A DNA stretch of 58,566 nt from Intestinimonas sp. (lineage in GTDB: Bacteria > Bacillota > Clostridia > Oscillospirales > Oscillospiraceae). Shown here in pieces: positions 1 through 7,799 of the stretch. The stretch is from NCBI RefSeq assembly GCF_026169115.1, contig NZ_JAPFEA010000048.1, positions 1 to 58,566 of the forward strand, in the 5' to 3' direction. Each line of letters starts with the position of its first letter. Within the stretch, counting starts at the first letter, position 1. A program made the position numbers and the translations under genes. A model generated the notes under the pieces. It ran no database searches. It had not been told where the DNA came from and saw only the letters and a program-made list of their open reading frames with translations.

Positions 1-1
1 C

Positions 2-1411
2 ACCGTCTCCGAAGAGGCCTCCCTCCGGGTCATCAATCAGCTCTATGAGACCCTGGTGGGCACCAATCCCGACATGACCTACTACGGCGAGCTGGCCGAG
101 CGCTGGGAGATCCCCGACGACGTCACCTACATCTTCTATCTCCGCCAGGGCATCAAGTTCCACTCTGGCCGTGAGATGACCGCCGCCGATGTGGTCTACT
201 CCTTTGAGCGGGTCCTGGGCCGCACCGACGCCGGCGACATCGGCGCCCTGGGCAGCAAGGCCAGCTACTACGGCGGCATCGACACCATTGAGGCCGTGGA
301 CGACTACACCGTGAAGTTTACTCTCCAGGCCCCCAACGCCGCCTTCCTTGGCACCCTCACCAGCAACTACGGCGCCATCGTGGACAAGGACGTCATCGCC
401 GAAAAGGGCGACCTCATGCGCGCCGACGGCGGCACCGGTCCCTTCATGCTGGGCGAGTGGCTCCCCGACAACTATGTGGAGCTGCCCAAGTTCGCCGACT
501 ACCGCCAGGAGGTCAAGCTGGACGGCATCACCTACTACCTCATCGGTGACGAGGCCGCCCGTCTGGCCGCCCTGCGCACCGGCCAGATCGACATCGCCAA
601 CCTCTCCTCCACCAACGTCACCGCTGCGGAGAAGGAGGAGAACCTCCAGGTCATCGGCTATCAGACCAACAACTACCTGGCCATCGGCTGCAACCTCTCC
701 ACCCCCGCCCTCCAGGACAAGAACGTCCGCCAGGCCATGAGCTACGCCCTGGACCGCCAGGCCATCATCAACGTGGTCTACAACGGCCAGGCCGTGGTCA
801 GCTCCATGATGCCCCCCGCCATGGGCCACTGGTCTCTGGATGTGGCCGGCATGGACCTCTATCAGACCAATGTTGACAAGGCCAAGGAGCTCATGGAGGC
901 CGCCGGCTACAATGACAGCAACCGCCTCACCCTGAAGCTGGCCGCCGGTCTGATGGACGCCATCCGCCAGTCTGCCGTGGTCATCCAGCAGCAGCTCGCC
1001 GAGATCTACATCGACGTGGAGATCACCAACCTGGAGTCCGGCGAGTACGTGGACGTCTGGGGCAAGATGAGCACCCCCGAGGCCGGCTTTGACCTCATGG
1101 TGGTCCATGACGGCGCCGGCACCGACCCCAACCGCGCCATCTCCTTCTTCTTCGGCACCGGCTCCAGCGCCAACGTCTTCGGCTTCTCCAACGAGCGGGT
1201 CGACGAGCTGTGCGCCCTGGGCATCTCCACCCCCGACGAGGCCCAGCGCGAGGAGTACTACAACGAGGCTCAGGAGATCTGCATCGACGACTGCCACAAG
1301 CTCTGCATCGCCAGCCCCATGAGCTACTTCGTCTCCAGCACCCGTCTCCAGGGCTTTGCCCCCTCCGCCGCCGACGCCAGCGACTTCCGCGGCGCCTATT
1401 TCGCCGAGTGA
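2..1411 (+). CDS. Peptide ABC transporter substrate-binding protein (5' partial)
   Basis: The reading frame is open from base 2, so the signal peptide and N terminus lie outside the window. It reads TVSEEASLRVINQLYETLVG and then has the features of SBP_bac_5 (OppA/DppA) proteins: 'LAERWEIPDD..YIFYLRQGIKFHSG' followed by 'TAADVVYSFERV', and later 'VRQAMSYALDRQAIINVVYNGQA'. The expected role is an extracellular lipoprotein that captures oligo- or dipeptides and delivers them to the membrane complex encoded by the next four genes. The substrate cannot be read from sequence. The gene starts a co-directional five-gene operon. Confidence 0.93.
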   Translation, partial: TVSEEASLRVINQLYETLVGTNPDMTYYGELAERWEIPDDVTYIFYLRQGIKFHSGREMTAADVVYSFERVLGRTDAGDIGALGSKASYYGGIDTIEAVDDYTVKFTLQAPNAAFLGTLTSNYGAIVDKDVIAEKGDLMRADGGTGPFMLGEWLPDNYVELPKFADYRQEVKLDGITYYLIGDEAARLAALRTGQIDIANLSSTNVTAAEKEENLQVIGYQTNNYLAIGCNLSTPALQDKNVRQAMSYALDRQAIINVVYNGQAVVSSMMPPAMGHWSLDVAGMDLYQTNVDKAKELMEAAGYNDSNRLTLKLAAGLMDAIRQSAVVIQQQLAEIYIDVEITNLESGEYVDVWGKMSTPEAGFDLMVVHDGAGTDPNRAISFFFGTGSSANVFGFSNERVDELCALGISTPDEAQREEYYNEAQEICIDDCHKLCIASPMSYFVSSTRLQGFAPSAADASDFRGAYFAE

Positions 1412-1423
1412 CCTGATGTGACT

Positions 1424-1452
1424 GGGGGCGGCGGGTAACGCCCCGCCGCCCC
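1424..1452 (+). promoter_or_regulatory. GC-rich stem-loop after the binding-protein gene
   Basis: A GGGGCGGCGGG arm pairs with CCCGCCGCCCC across a short loop directly after the stop codon. No T-run follows, so it is more likely an mRNA 3'-end stabiliser than a terminator. This is usual for binding-protein genes that need more product than the permeases. Confidence 0.5.
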
Positions 1453-1478
1453 ATTCCCTATTCTGCCCATCCTCCTCC

Positions 1479-1547
1479 TTGGAGGTGGACGAGTTTCGAT
1501 CGCCGCCCGCTGCGCGGTCGGCGCTCGTCGGTCTCCAACGTGTTTTT
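1479..1547 (+). promoter_or_regulatory. Long stem-loop between binding protein and permease (possible attenuator)
   Basis: TTGGAG..GACGAG at 1479-1493 pairs with CTCGTC..CTCCAA at 1524-1538, enclosing a second GC-rich stem. TGTTTTT follows immediately. The layout suggests partial termination between the abundant binding protein and the permease genes. Confidence 0.5.
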
Positions 1548-1563
1548 CCAGGAGTGTGACGAT

Positions 1564-2508
1564 ATGAAAAATTACGCCATCCGCCGTATCCTCCAGCTGA
1601 TCCCCGTCCTGTTCGGCATCAGCGTCCTCATCTTCGCCGTGATGAAAATGGTCCCCGGCGATGTCATCTCCGGCATTCTGGGCATCGAAGCCACCCCGGA
1701 GCTCCGGGCCCAGCTGGCCGCCAAATACGGGCTGGACCGCCCCTACGTGGTCCAGTATCTGGACTGGATCGGCGGCGTGCTCCGGGGCGACTTCGGCGAG
1801 TCCATCCGGACCTCCGCCCCCATCCTCCCCGAGATCCTCACCCGCTTCCAGGTCACCGCCGAGCTGACCATCCTGGCCGCCGTCATCTCCTGGTTCATCG
1901 CCATCCCTCTGGGCGTGCTGGCCGCCGTCAAGCGCAATACCCTGGTGGACCGCTTCGTCCGGGTCTTCGCCCTGCTGGGCGTGTCCGTCCCCGGCTTCGC
2001 CCTCTCCATCCTCCTCATCCTGGTCCTCTCTCTGGCCTTCAATTACTTCCCGCCGCTGGGCTATGTGAGTCTCTTTGAGGACCCCCTGCGCAATCTCCAG
2101 ATGATGATCCTCCCCTCCGCCATCCTGGGCGTCTCCATCTCCGGCTCCGTCATGCGCATGACCCGCTCCTCCGTGCTGGAGGTCCTGCGGCAGGACTTTA
2201 TCAAGACCGTCCGGGCCAAGGGCGCCAGCGAGCGGGTGGCCATCTTCAAGCACGCCCTCCGCAACGCCCTCATCCCCATCATCACCCTGGTGGGCATGCA
2301 GATCGGCTCCCTGCTGGGCGGCGCCGTCATCGTGGAGCAGATCTTCTCCCTGCCCGGTCTGGGTCAGATGACCCTCACCGGCATCAATCAGCGGGATTAT
2401 CCCGTGGTCCAGGGCTGCGTCCTCTTCATTGCCTTCGTCTACGTCCTGGTCAATCTCATTACCGACCTGCTCTACGCCTACATCGATCCCCGGATCTCTT
2501 ACGACTAA
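1564..2508 (+). CDS. Peptide ABC transporter permease, DppB/OppB type
   Basis: An inner-membrane permease of 314 residues with about six transmembrane helices. It begins MKNYAIRRILQLIPVLFGIS, the usual start of DppB-type proteins, and carries the EAA-loop region 'DFIKTVRAKGASERVAIFKHALRNALIPIIT' that contacts the ATPases. I chose the ATG at 1564 because AGGAG lies 9 bases upstream; an earlier in-frame start would add only non-conserved residues. It forms the translocation channel with the next gene and lies in the same operon. Confidence 0.93.
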   Translation: MKNYAIRRILQLIPVLFGISVLIFAVMKMVPGDVISGILGIEATPELRAQLAAKYGLDRPYVVQYLDWIGGVLRGDFGESIRTSAPILPEILTRFQVTAELTILAAVISWFIAIPLGVLAAVKRNTLVDRFVRVFALLGVSVPGFALSILLILVLSLAFNYFPPLGYVSLFEDPLRNLQMMILPSAILGVSISGSVMRMTRSSVLEVLRQDFIKTVRAKGASERVAIFKHALRNALIPIITLVGMQIGSLLGGAVIVEQIFSLPGLGQMTLTGINQRDYPVVQGCVLFIAFVYVLVNLITDLLYAYIDPRISYD

Positions 2509-2520
2509 GGAGGCGCCTGC

Positions 2521-3357
2521 ATGAAACGACTCTCTCAGACCATCCGCGACCTGTGGCGGGACCCTATGGGCCGCATCGGAATGCTGGGCATCCTTCTTGT
2601 GATTGTCATTGCCATTCTGGCTCCCATGGTGGCCCCCTTCGGCCCCGACAAGATGGTGGCCCTCCCCAAGGCGCCCCCCAGCGCCGAACACTGGTTCGGC
2701 ACCGATTACTACGGACGCGATGTTTTCAGCCGTATCCTCTACGGCGCCCGGGTCTCTCTGGAGGTGGGCATCATCGCTGTGGGCATCGGCGCCACCGCAG
2801 GATATGTCCTGGGCCTGATCGCCGGCTACTTTGAGGGCTGGGTGGACCGGATCATCATGTGTATCATGGACATCCTCTTCGCCTTCCCCTCCATCCTGCT
2901 GGCCATCTTCATCTCCGCCGTTCTGGGCCGGGGCATCGGCCCCACCATGGTGGCCATCGGCATCGTCAACATCCCCGTCTTCTGCCGCACCGTCCGGGCC
3001 GCCGTCATCTCGGCCAAGGGCCTGGAGTACGTGCAGAACGCCAAGAGCGTGGGCGTCAAGACGGGCGCACTCCTCATCCGCCACATCTCCCCCAACGTGG
3101 TGGCCCCCTTCACCGTCCAGGCCACCCTGGCCCTCTCCAGCGCCATCCTGACGGAGGCCTCCATGAGCTTCCTGGGCCTGGGCATCCAGCCCCCCGACCC
3201 ATCCTGGGGCTCCATGCTCTCCGAGGCTCGCTCCATCATGGAACAGGCCCCCTGGACCGCCGTTTTCCCCGCGCTTTTCATCATCGTGACCATCCTGCTC
3301 TTTAACATTCTGGGCGACGCCCTCCGAGACGTGCTGGACCCCAAGCTCAAAACCTGA
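2521..3357 (+). CDS. Peptide ABC transporter permease, DppC/OppC type
   Basis: A 278-residue second permease. It has the N-terminal cytoplasmic helix of DppC proteins (MKRLSQTIRDLWRDPMGRIG), the periplasm-facing 'HWFGTDYYGRDVFSRILYGARVSL' signature and the EAA-loop 'YVQNAKSVGVKTGALLIRHISPNVVAP'. It starts 12 bases after the preceding stop with AAGGAGG in the gap, so translation is probably coupled. Family and role are clear; substrate is not. Confidence 0.94.
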   Translation: MKRLSQTIRDLWRDPMGRIGMLGILLVIVIAILAPMVAPFGPDKMVALPKAPPSAEHWFGTDYYGRDVFSRILYGARVSLEVGIIAVGIGATAGYVLGLIAGYFEGWVDRIIMCIMDILFAFPSILLAIFISAVLGRGIGPTMVAIGIVNIPVFCRTVRAAVISAKGLEYVQNAKSVGVKTGALLIRHISPNVVAPFTVQATLALSSAILTEASMSFLGLGIQPPDPSWGSMLSEARSIMEQAPWTAVFPALFIIVTILLFNILGDALRDVLDPKLKT

Positions 3358-3373
3358 GGGAGGAAGTGTGGAT

Positions 3374-4396
3374 ATGGAACATCTGTTGGAACTGAGAAAT
3401 GTGTCCATCGATCTCCCCAAGGGCAAGCGCAAGCCCCCCGTCAAGCTGGTGGAGGGGGTGGACCTCTCCATCCGCAAAAAGCAGAATTTCGGCGTGGTGG
3501 GCGAGTCCGGCTGCGGCAAGAGCATCACATGCTCGGCCATCATGGGCCTTTTGTCCTACCCCCTCACGATTGGGGCGGGCAGCTCCATCCGCTTTCAGCG
3601 GGAGGACGGCTCTGAGGTGGAGATCACCTCCCTGCCCAAGTCGGAGCTGCGCAAGCTCCGGGGCAAGGACATCTCCATGATCTTTCAGGAGCCCATGACC
3701 GCCCTGGACCCCATGTATACCATCGGCGAGCAGATCAACGAGACCCTGCGCTTCCACACCAGTCTCACCAAGGCCGAGATGTACGACACCGCTCTGGAGA
3801 TGCTCAAAAAGGTCAAGATCCCCCGTCCGGAACAGATCTTGGCCGACTATCCCCACCACCTCTCCGGCGGCATGCTCCAGCGGGTGATGATCGCCATCGC
3901 CCTCATCAACAACCCCCGGCTCCTCATCGCCGACGAGCCTACCACCGCCCTGGACGTCACCATCCAGGCCCAGATCCTGGACCTCATGAACGAGCTCCGG
4001 GAGAGCTATGACACCTCGGTCATCATGATCACCCACGACCTGGGCGTCATCGCCGAGACCTGTGAGGAGGTGGCCGTCTTTTACGCCGGCCAGGTGGTGG
4101 AGCAGGCCAGCGTGGACGTCATCTTCCACGAGACCGCCCACCCCTACACCACCGGGCTGCTGCGCTCCGTCACCTCTCTGGGGGGCGAGCGGAAGGAGCT
4201 CTACACCATCCGGGGAACCGTGCCCACAGCCGGTAATTTCAGCGCCGGGTGCCGCTTTGCAGACCGGTGCGAACACTGCATGGAGATCTGCAAAAAGGCG
4301 CCTCCCGCCCTGACGGAGGTGGCCCCCGGGCACCTCTGCCGCTGCTGGCTCCACGCCGGCGAGGCGGAACAGGCAGACAAGGAGGCGGCGGTATGA
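3374..4396 (+). CDS. Peptide ABC transporter ATP-binding protein, DppD/OppD type
   Basis: A cytoplasmic ATPase of the importer. Walker A is GESGCGKS, the signature is LSGGMLQRV, Walker B is [12 protein letters not shown], and a C-terminal oligopeptide-transporter domain ends with a cysteine cluster ([17 protein letters not shown]) typical of Opp/Dpp ATPases that bind an iron-sulfur cluster. GGAGG at 3359-3363 sits about 10 bases before ATG 3374 but only 4 before the in-frame GTG at 3368, so I prefer 3374. Its stop overlaps the start of the next gene. Confidence 0.93.
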   Translation: MEHLLELRNVSIDLPKGKRKPPVKLVEGVDLSIRKKQNFGVVGESGCGKSITCSAIMGLLSYPLTIGAGSSIRFQREDGSEVEITSLPKSELRKLRGKDISMIFQEPMTALDPMYTIGEQINETLRFHTSLTKAEMYDTALEMLKKVKIPRPEQILADYPHHLSGGMLQRVMIAIALINNPRLLIADEPTTALDVTIQAQILDLMNELRESYDTSVIMITHDLGVIAETCEEVAVFYAGQVVEQASVDVIFHETAHPYTTGLLRSVTSLGGERKELYTIRGTVPTAGNFSAGCRFADRCEHCMEICKKAPPALTEVAPGHLCRCWLHAGEAEQADKEAAV

Positions 4397-5370
4397 GCGA
4401 ACATCCCGTGCTGCTGGACGTGCAGCACCTCAAGACCTATTTTCCCGTCAAGGGCGGCGTGGTCCGCAAGACGGTGGGCCATGTCCACGCGGTGGAGGAC
4501 GTGTCCTTCCAGATCCGGGAGCAGGAGACCTTCGGGCTGGTGGGCGAATCCGGCTGCGGCAAGTCCACCACCGGGCGGAGCATCCTGCGTCTCATCGAGC
4601 CCACCGCCGGCACCATCACCTTTGACGGCGTGGACCTCCACGACCTGGACAAGGAGTCCCTCCGCCTCAAGCGGCGGGACATGCAGCTGGTCTTCCAGGA
4701 CCCCTACTCCTCCCTCAACCCCCGGATGACGGTGCGCCGCCTGCTGGAGGAGCCCCTGCGGACCCACTTCTCCCTCTCCCAGGCGGAGCTGGACGAGCAG
4801 GTGCTGTGGATCTCCGGCGCGGTGGGGCTCTCCCCCGAGCAGCTGGAGCGGTACCCCCACCAGTTTTCCGGCGGTCAGCGCCAGCGCATCTCCATCGCCC
4901 GGGCCCTCATCACCAAGCCCCGCTTCGTGGTGGCCGACGAGCCGGTGAGCGCCCTGGACGTGTCCATCCAGGCCCAGATCCTCAACCTCCTCATGGCCCT
5001 CCAGCAGGAGTTGAAGCTCTCCTACCTCTTCATCAGCCACGACCTCAACGTGGTCCGCCACATCAGCAACCGGGTGGGCATCATGTACCTGGGCCGGATG
5101 GTGGAGCAGGGGGAGACCGAGGAGGTCTACCGCAATCCCATCCACCCCTATACCCAGGCCCTTCTCTCCGCCATTCCCAAGCGGGACCCGTCGGAGGACA
5201 AGGTCCGCATCCACCTGGACGGCGACGTGCCCAACCCCGCCGATCCCCCCAAGGGCTGCCCCTTCCATGACCGCTGTCCCAAGTGCATGGAGGTCTGCAA
5301 AAGCGAGCTGCCCGTCACCCGTGAGGTCGCGCCGGGCCATTTTGTCTCCTGCCACCTCCTGGACAAGTGA
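4393..5370 (+). CDS. Peptide ABC transporter ATP-binding protein, DppF/OppF type
   Basis: The partner ATPase, 325 residues. It has Walker [13 protein letters not shown], signature FSGGQRQRI, Walker [13 protein letters not shown], a switch histidine in 'ISHDLNVV', and the C-terminal cysteine motif '[14 protein letters not shown]'. ATG 4393 overlaps the TGA of the upstream ATPase (ATGA), so the two are translationally coupled. It ends the operon, which is closed by a terminator at 5433-5479. OppF neighbours of nuclease-dead TnpB genes are known in Enterococcus, so its closeness to the gene at 6401 is worth noting. Confidence 0.94.
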   Translation: MSEHPVLLDVQHLKTYFPVKGGVVRKTVGHVHAVEDVSFQIREQETFGLVGESGCGKSTTGRSILRLIEPTAGTITFDGVDLHDLDKESLRLKRRDMQLVFQDPYSSLNPRMTVRRLLEEPLRTHFSLSQAELDEQVLWISGAVGLSPEQLERYPHQFSGGQRQRISIARALITKPRFVVADEPVSALDVSIQAQILNLLMALQQELKLSYLFISHDLNVVRHISNRVGIMYLGRMVEQGETEEVYRNPIHPYTQALLSAIPKRDPSEDKVRIHLDGDVPNPADPPKGCPFHDRCPKCMEVCKSELPVTREVAPGHFVSCHLLDK

Positions 5371-5432
5371 ACCGCCCAAGACCGCAGCGCCGAAGGGGCG
5401 CACCCTGACAGGGGCGGCCCTTCCGGCGTTTG

Positions 5433-5479
5433 AATCCCCGGCAGATATTGCTTCGGCAGTATTTGCCGGGGATTTTTTT
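5433..5479 (+). terminator. Rho-independent terminator of the peptide transporter operon
   Basis: AATCCCCGGCA pairs with TGCCGGGGATT and runs into seven T residues. It separates the transporter operon from the recombinase gene that begins 49 bases later. Confidence 0.9.
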
Positions 5480-5527
5480 GCTTCCCGTCAGAACTCGTAT
5501 CCATCATTTTCAAGGGGGGTGGGGAAC

Positions 5528-6127
5528 ATGCTCTATGGATATATACGAGTGTCTGCAAAGGACCAGAATGAGGCCCGGCAGCTGCTGGCGATGCGGGAGT
5601 TTGGCGTGCCCGCGGGGCAGATCGTGGTGGAAAAGTGCTCCGGGAAGGACTTCCGGCGGCCCTGCTATCAGAAGCTGTCCAAAAAGCTGCGCCCCGGCGA
5701 TTTGCTCATCATCAAGAGCATTGACCGCCTGGGCAGGAATTACGAGGAAATTCTGGAACAGTGGCGGGTACTGACCAAGGAGAAGGGGGTGGACATCGTG
5801 GTGCTGGACATGCCCCTGCTGGACACCCGGCGGGGCAAGGACCTGATGGGGGCTTTCCTCAGCGACATTGTGCTCCAGGTGCTCTCCTTCGTGGCGGAGA
5901 ACGAGCGCAGCAGCATCCGCCAGCGGCAGGCGGAGGGGATCGCGGCCGCCCGGAAGCGCGGGGCCCATCTGGGGCGGCGGCCCCTCCCCATGCCGGAGGG
6001 CTTCGAGGCGCTGGCCCGGGCGTGGCAGAGGGGGGAGGTCTCCGCCCGGTCCGCCGCCGGGCAGCTGCGCATTTCCCATCAGACCTTCCTGCGCAGGGCA
6101 AAGGAGCTCTGCATCAAGGGCGCGTGA
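5528..6127 (+). CDS. Small serine recombinase (Hin/resolvase-like DNA invertase)
   Basis: A 199-residue recombinase. The catalytic domain is N-terminal: YIRVSAKDQN with nucleophile Ser9, then 'DLLIIKSIDRLGRN' and 'ERSSIRQRQAEGIAAARKRG' (the E-helix region). A C-terminal Hin-type helix-turn-helix follows, 'GEVSARSAAGQLRISHQTFLRRA'. This order excludes IS607 TnpA, which has its DNA-binding domain first. I chose ATG 5528 because the fold starts there and AAGGGGGGTGGGG precedes it. A terminator closes the gene, and 76 bases after its stop lies a pair of inverted 26-bp sites with serine-recombinase geometry. The simplest reading is that it inverts the segment 6204-6356. A resolvase role elsewhere is possible. 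Confidence 0.88.
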   Translation: MLYGYIRVSAKDQNEARQLLAMREFGVPAGQIVVEKCSGKDFRRPCYQKLSKKLRPGDLLIIKSIDRLGRNYEEILEQWRVLTKEKGVDIVVLDMPLLDTRRGKDLMGAFLSDIVLQVLSFVAENERSSIRQRQAEGIAAARKRGAHLGRRPLPMPEGFEALARAWQRGEVSARSAAGQLRISHQTFLRRAKELCIKGA

Positions 6128-6140
6128 CCACCCGGACAGA

Positions 6141-6191
6141 CAAAGAGCCGGGTCTCTGCTTTTCGCAGAGACCCGGCTCTTTGTGTTTTTT
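6141..6191 (+). terminator. Strong terminator after the serine recombinase
   Basis: An 18-bp perfect stem (AAAGAGCCGGGTCTCTGC and its complement) with a TTTTC loop is followed by GTGTTTTTT. It insulates the recombinase from the invertible segment. A leftward transcript from that segment would meet the same hairpin without a strong T-run. Confidence 0.93.
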
Positions 6192-6203
6192 GGCGGAAAG
6201 GGC

Positions 6204-6229
6204 GGTCCCAAAGGTGTACCTTTTGGAAC
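6204..6229 (+). repeat. Left recombination site (hix-like)
   Basis: A 26-bp site made of two 12-bp half-sites around a GT core at 6216-6217; the right half is ACCTTTTGGAAC and the left half is its complement with two changes. It matches the reverse complement of the right site at 24 of 26 positions. Hin-family crossover sites are also 26 bp, with 12-bp half-sites and a 2-bp core. Confidence 0.78.
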
Positions 6230-6267
6230 GTGACCCCAGCGACCTTTCCGCTCACTGTTCAATACTG

Positions 6268-6294
6268 TTATCGTCTGATTTTCCGCAAAGTTAA
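6268..6294 (-). promoter_or_regulatory. Sigma-D/sigma-28-like promoter inside the invertible segment, pointing left
   Basis: Read on the minus strand: TTAACTTT, 11 bases, GACGATAA. The flagellar sigma factor consensus is TAAAGTTT-N11-GCCGATAA, so the -35 matches 6 of 8, the -10 matches 7 of 8, and the spacing is exact. In the orientation given here it fires toward the recombinase gene, away from the TnpB-like and flagellin genes (the OFF state). Confidence 0.65.
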
Positions 6295-6330
6295 GGGTCT
6301 CCCGCGAAATTTTTTTGCTTCCGGACGGCT

Positions 6331-6356
6331 GTTCCAAAAGGTACACCTTTTGGAAC
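6331..6356 (-). repeat. Right recombination site (hix-like)
   Basis: The 26-bp partner site. Its half-sites GTTCCAAAAGGT and ACCTTTTGGAAC are perfect inverted repeats around core AC (6343-6344). The core reads GT in one site and AC in the other, so the two sites are in inverted orientation, which favours inversion over deletion. Confidence 0.8.
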
Positions 6357-6400
6357 AGGGCCGCCGGGCCGGTGGACAGATGCGGGGAGGGAGGGCCGTC

Positions 6401-7576
6401 ATGAAGGGGAACAGACAGGGCGGCCAGCCGGACCGGGTCACCCAGTACAACACCATCAAGGTCCGTCTCTACCCCACGCCGGCGCAGGAGGAGCTGTTCC
6501 AGAAGACCTTCGGCTGCTGCCGGTACATCTGGAACCGGATGCTCTCCGACCACGAGCGGTTTTATATCGAGACCGACGCCCACTTTATCCCCACCCCGGC
6601 CAAGTACAAGAAGGAGGCCCCCTTCCTCAAGGAAGTGGACAATCAGGCCCTGACCCAGGAGTACAACCAGCTCTCCCAGGCGTTCCGCAATTTCTTCCGC
6701 AATCCGGCGGCCTTTGGCTACCCCAAATTCAAGCGGAAGAAGGATGACCGGGACAGCTTTACCGCCTGCAACCACGTGATGGGCACAAGCGCCACCATCT
6801 ACACCACCCGGGACGGGCTGCGCATGACCAAGGCCGGGCTCATCCGGGCCAAGTTCCCCCGCCGCCCCCGCAGCGGCTGGCGGCTGACCCGTGTGACGGT
6901 GACCCGGACCAAGACGGGCAAGTATTACGGCTGTCTGCTCTACGCCTGCCCCGTGCGCCGCCCGGAGCCGGTGGCTCCCGCCGAGGAACGCACCATCGGG
7001 CTCAAATACTCCCTCGCCCACCTCTATGTGACCGACCTGGGCGACGCCGCGGACCCGCCCCGGTGGCTGCGGCAGTCCCAGGAAAGGCTCTCCGCCATCC
7101 AGAAGAAGCTCAGCCGGGCCCAGCCGGGCTCCCGGAACTATCAGGAGCTGGTGCAAAACTATCGCCTGCTCCATGAGCACATCGCCAACCAGCGGCGCGA
7201 CTTCCTCCACAAGGAGTCCCGGCGGATAACCAACGCCTGGGACGCCGTCTGCATCCGGGGGGACTCCCTCCGGGCCATCTCGGAAGAGCTGGGGGGGAGC
7301 GCCGTCCGGGACACCGGCTTCGGGATGTTCCGGGAAATGCTCCGCTACAAGCTGGAGCGGCAGGGCAAGCAGCTTTTGGAGGTGGACCGGCTCTCCCCCA
7401 CCACCAAGGTCTGCTCCGCCTGCGGCGCGGTCAACGAGACCCTCTCCCCCAGGGCCCGCCGCTGGGTCTGCCCCGTATGCGGGGCGGCGCACGGGCGGGA
7501 CGTGAACGCCGCCGCCAACATCAAGGCCCGTGGGCTGGGGAAGTACCAGTCGGAACAGGCCCCGGCGGCCTGCTGA
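6401..7576 (+). CDS. TnpB-like protein with broken RuvC site (TldR-type candidate)
   Basis: A 391-residue protein with the full TnpB/OrfB layout: N-terminal WED/REC region ('YNTIKVRLYPTPAQEELFQKTFGCCRYIWN'), RuvC and a zinc finger (Cys338, 341, 357, 360). The RuvC-I aspartate of the usual 'GLDYS' motif is lysine (IGLKYS, Lys202). The RuvC-II glutamate of 'VEDL' is arginine (CIRGDSL, Arg286). Only the RuvC-III aspartate remains (HGRDVNAA, Asp367). Two of three catalytic residues are gone while fold and zinc finger are intact. That is the hallmark of TldR proteins, TnpB homologues turned into RNA-guided repressors and known beside flagellin and oppF genes. ATG 6401 follows GGGAGGGAGG. No transposase TnpA accompanies it. 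A decayed TnpB is the alternative. Confidence 0.85.
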   Translation: MKGNRQGGQPDRVTQYNTIKVRLYPTPAQEELFQKTFGCCRYIWNRMLSDHERFYIETDAHFIPTPAKYKKEAPFLKEVDNQALTQEYNQLSQAFRNFFRNPAAFGYPKFKRKKDDRDSFTACNHVMGTSATIYTTRDGLRMTKAGLIRAKFPRRPRSGWRLTRVTVTRTKTGKYYGCLLYACPVRRPEPVAPAEERTIGLKYSLAHLYVTDLGDAADPPRWLRQSQERLSAIQKKLSRAQPGSRNYQELVQNYRLLHEHIANQRRDFLHKESRRITNAWDAVCIRGDSLRAISEELGGSAVRDTGFGMFREMLRYKLERQGKQLLEVDRLSPTTKVCSACGAVNETLSPRARRWVCPVCGAAHGRDVNAAANIKARGLGKYQSEQAPAAC

Positions 7577-7799
7577 GGGCCCCTCTTACACAAACTCATT
7601 TTGCCGGTGGGAACGCCGGTGCAGGCCCATGCTCCCCGTCCGGGAGCGTTGAGCGGAGCGGCACAGCCTGTGCCGCCGCGCTCAGCGTTCTCCGGCTGCG
7701 GGAGACCGTTGGGAAACGAGAGGCCGCCTCCCCCCTGGGGGCCGCGTCCGAAGCCCCGTTCTGGGGGCGTTCCAAATATTATGACGATGAACCTTTTTT
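7577..7799 (+). ncRNA. Candidate guide RNA (omega-RNA-like) of the TnpB-like protein
   Basis: TnpB and TldR guide RNAs come from the 3' end of the gene and the DNA just after it. This stretch has no ORF and a chain of hairpins: GCTCCC/GGGAGC (7630-7647), a long stem CGTTGAGCG/CGCTCAGCG enclosing CGGCACA/TGTGCCG (7648-7688), TCTCC/GGAGA (7690-7705) and GCCCC/GGGGC near 7754-7768. The last is followed by an unstructured, AT-richer stretch from 7769 (GTTCCAAATATTATGACGAT...) and then TTTTTT at 7794. This fits scaffold, guide and transcript end. The boundaries and the guide are inference. Confidence 0.45.

Larger units (their letters stand above)
6204..6356. other. Putative invertible promoter segment
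   Basis: A 153-bp segment bounded by two 26-bp inverted sites (6204-6229 and 6331-6356) with 101 bp between them. The interior is AT-richer than its surroundings and contains a sigma-D-like promoter on the minus strand. It lies between a Hin-like recombinase gene and the TnpB-like/flagellin genes. Inversion would turn the promoter to read right, with its start point near 6300, about 100 bases before the TnpB-like start codon. That inversion happens is inference; the site geometry is seen directly. Confidence 0.75.

Noticed and set aside
1554..1567. TGACGAT in front of the permease start as a guide target
   Set aside because: Only seven contiguous bases match the guide candidate, well within chance for this window.
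1396..3543. A 715-residue minus-strand frame opposite the transporter genes, and similar long antisense frames opposite uvrB, uvrA, pyrE, the PadR operon and the phage genes
   Set aside because: They have low-complexity, His/Gly/Asp/Gln-rich translations without domains or ribosome binding sites and lie opposite clear genes. They result from the high GC3 of the coding strand.
5469..6322. Shared ATTTTTTTGCTTCC before the recombinase (5472) and inside the invertible segment (6309)
   Set aside because: Half of the word is a T-run from a terminator, so the match is weak and has no clear meaning.
6401..7576. Active IS605/IS607-type transposon
   Set aside because: No TnpA of the Y1 or IS607 type adjoins the gene, the recombinase at 5528 has the Hin-type domain order, and two RuvC catalytic residues are lost.
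7769..7776. GTTCCAAA at the start of the guide candidate equals the first eight bases of the inverted sites
   Set aside because: Eight bases can recur by chance in a 1.5-kb stretch, and the following bases differ. Not used as evidence that the RNA targets the switch.
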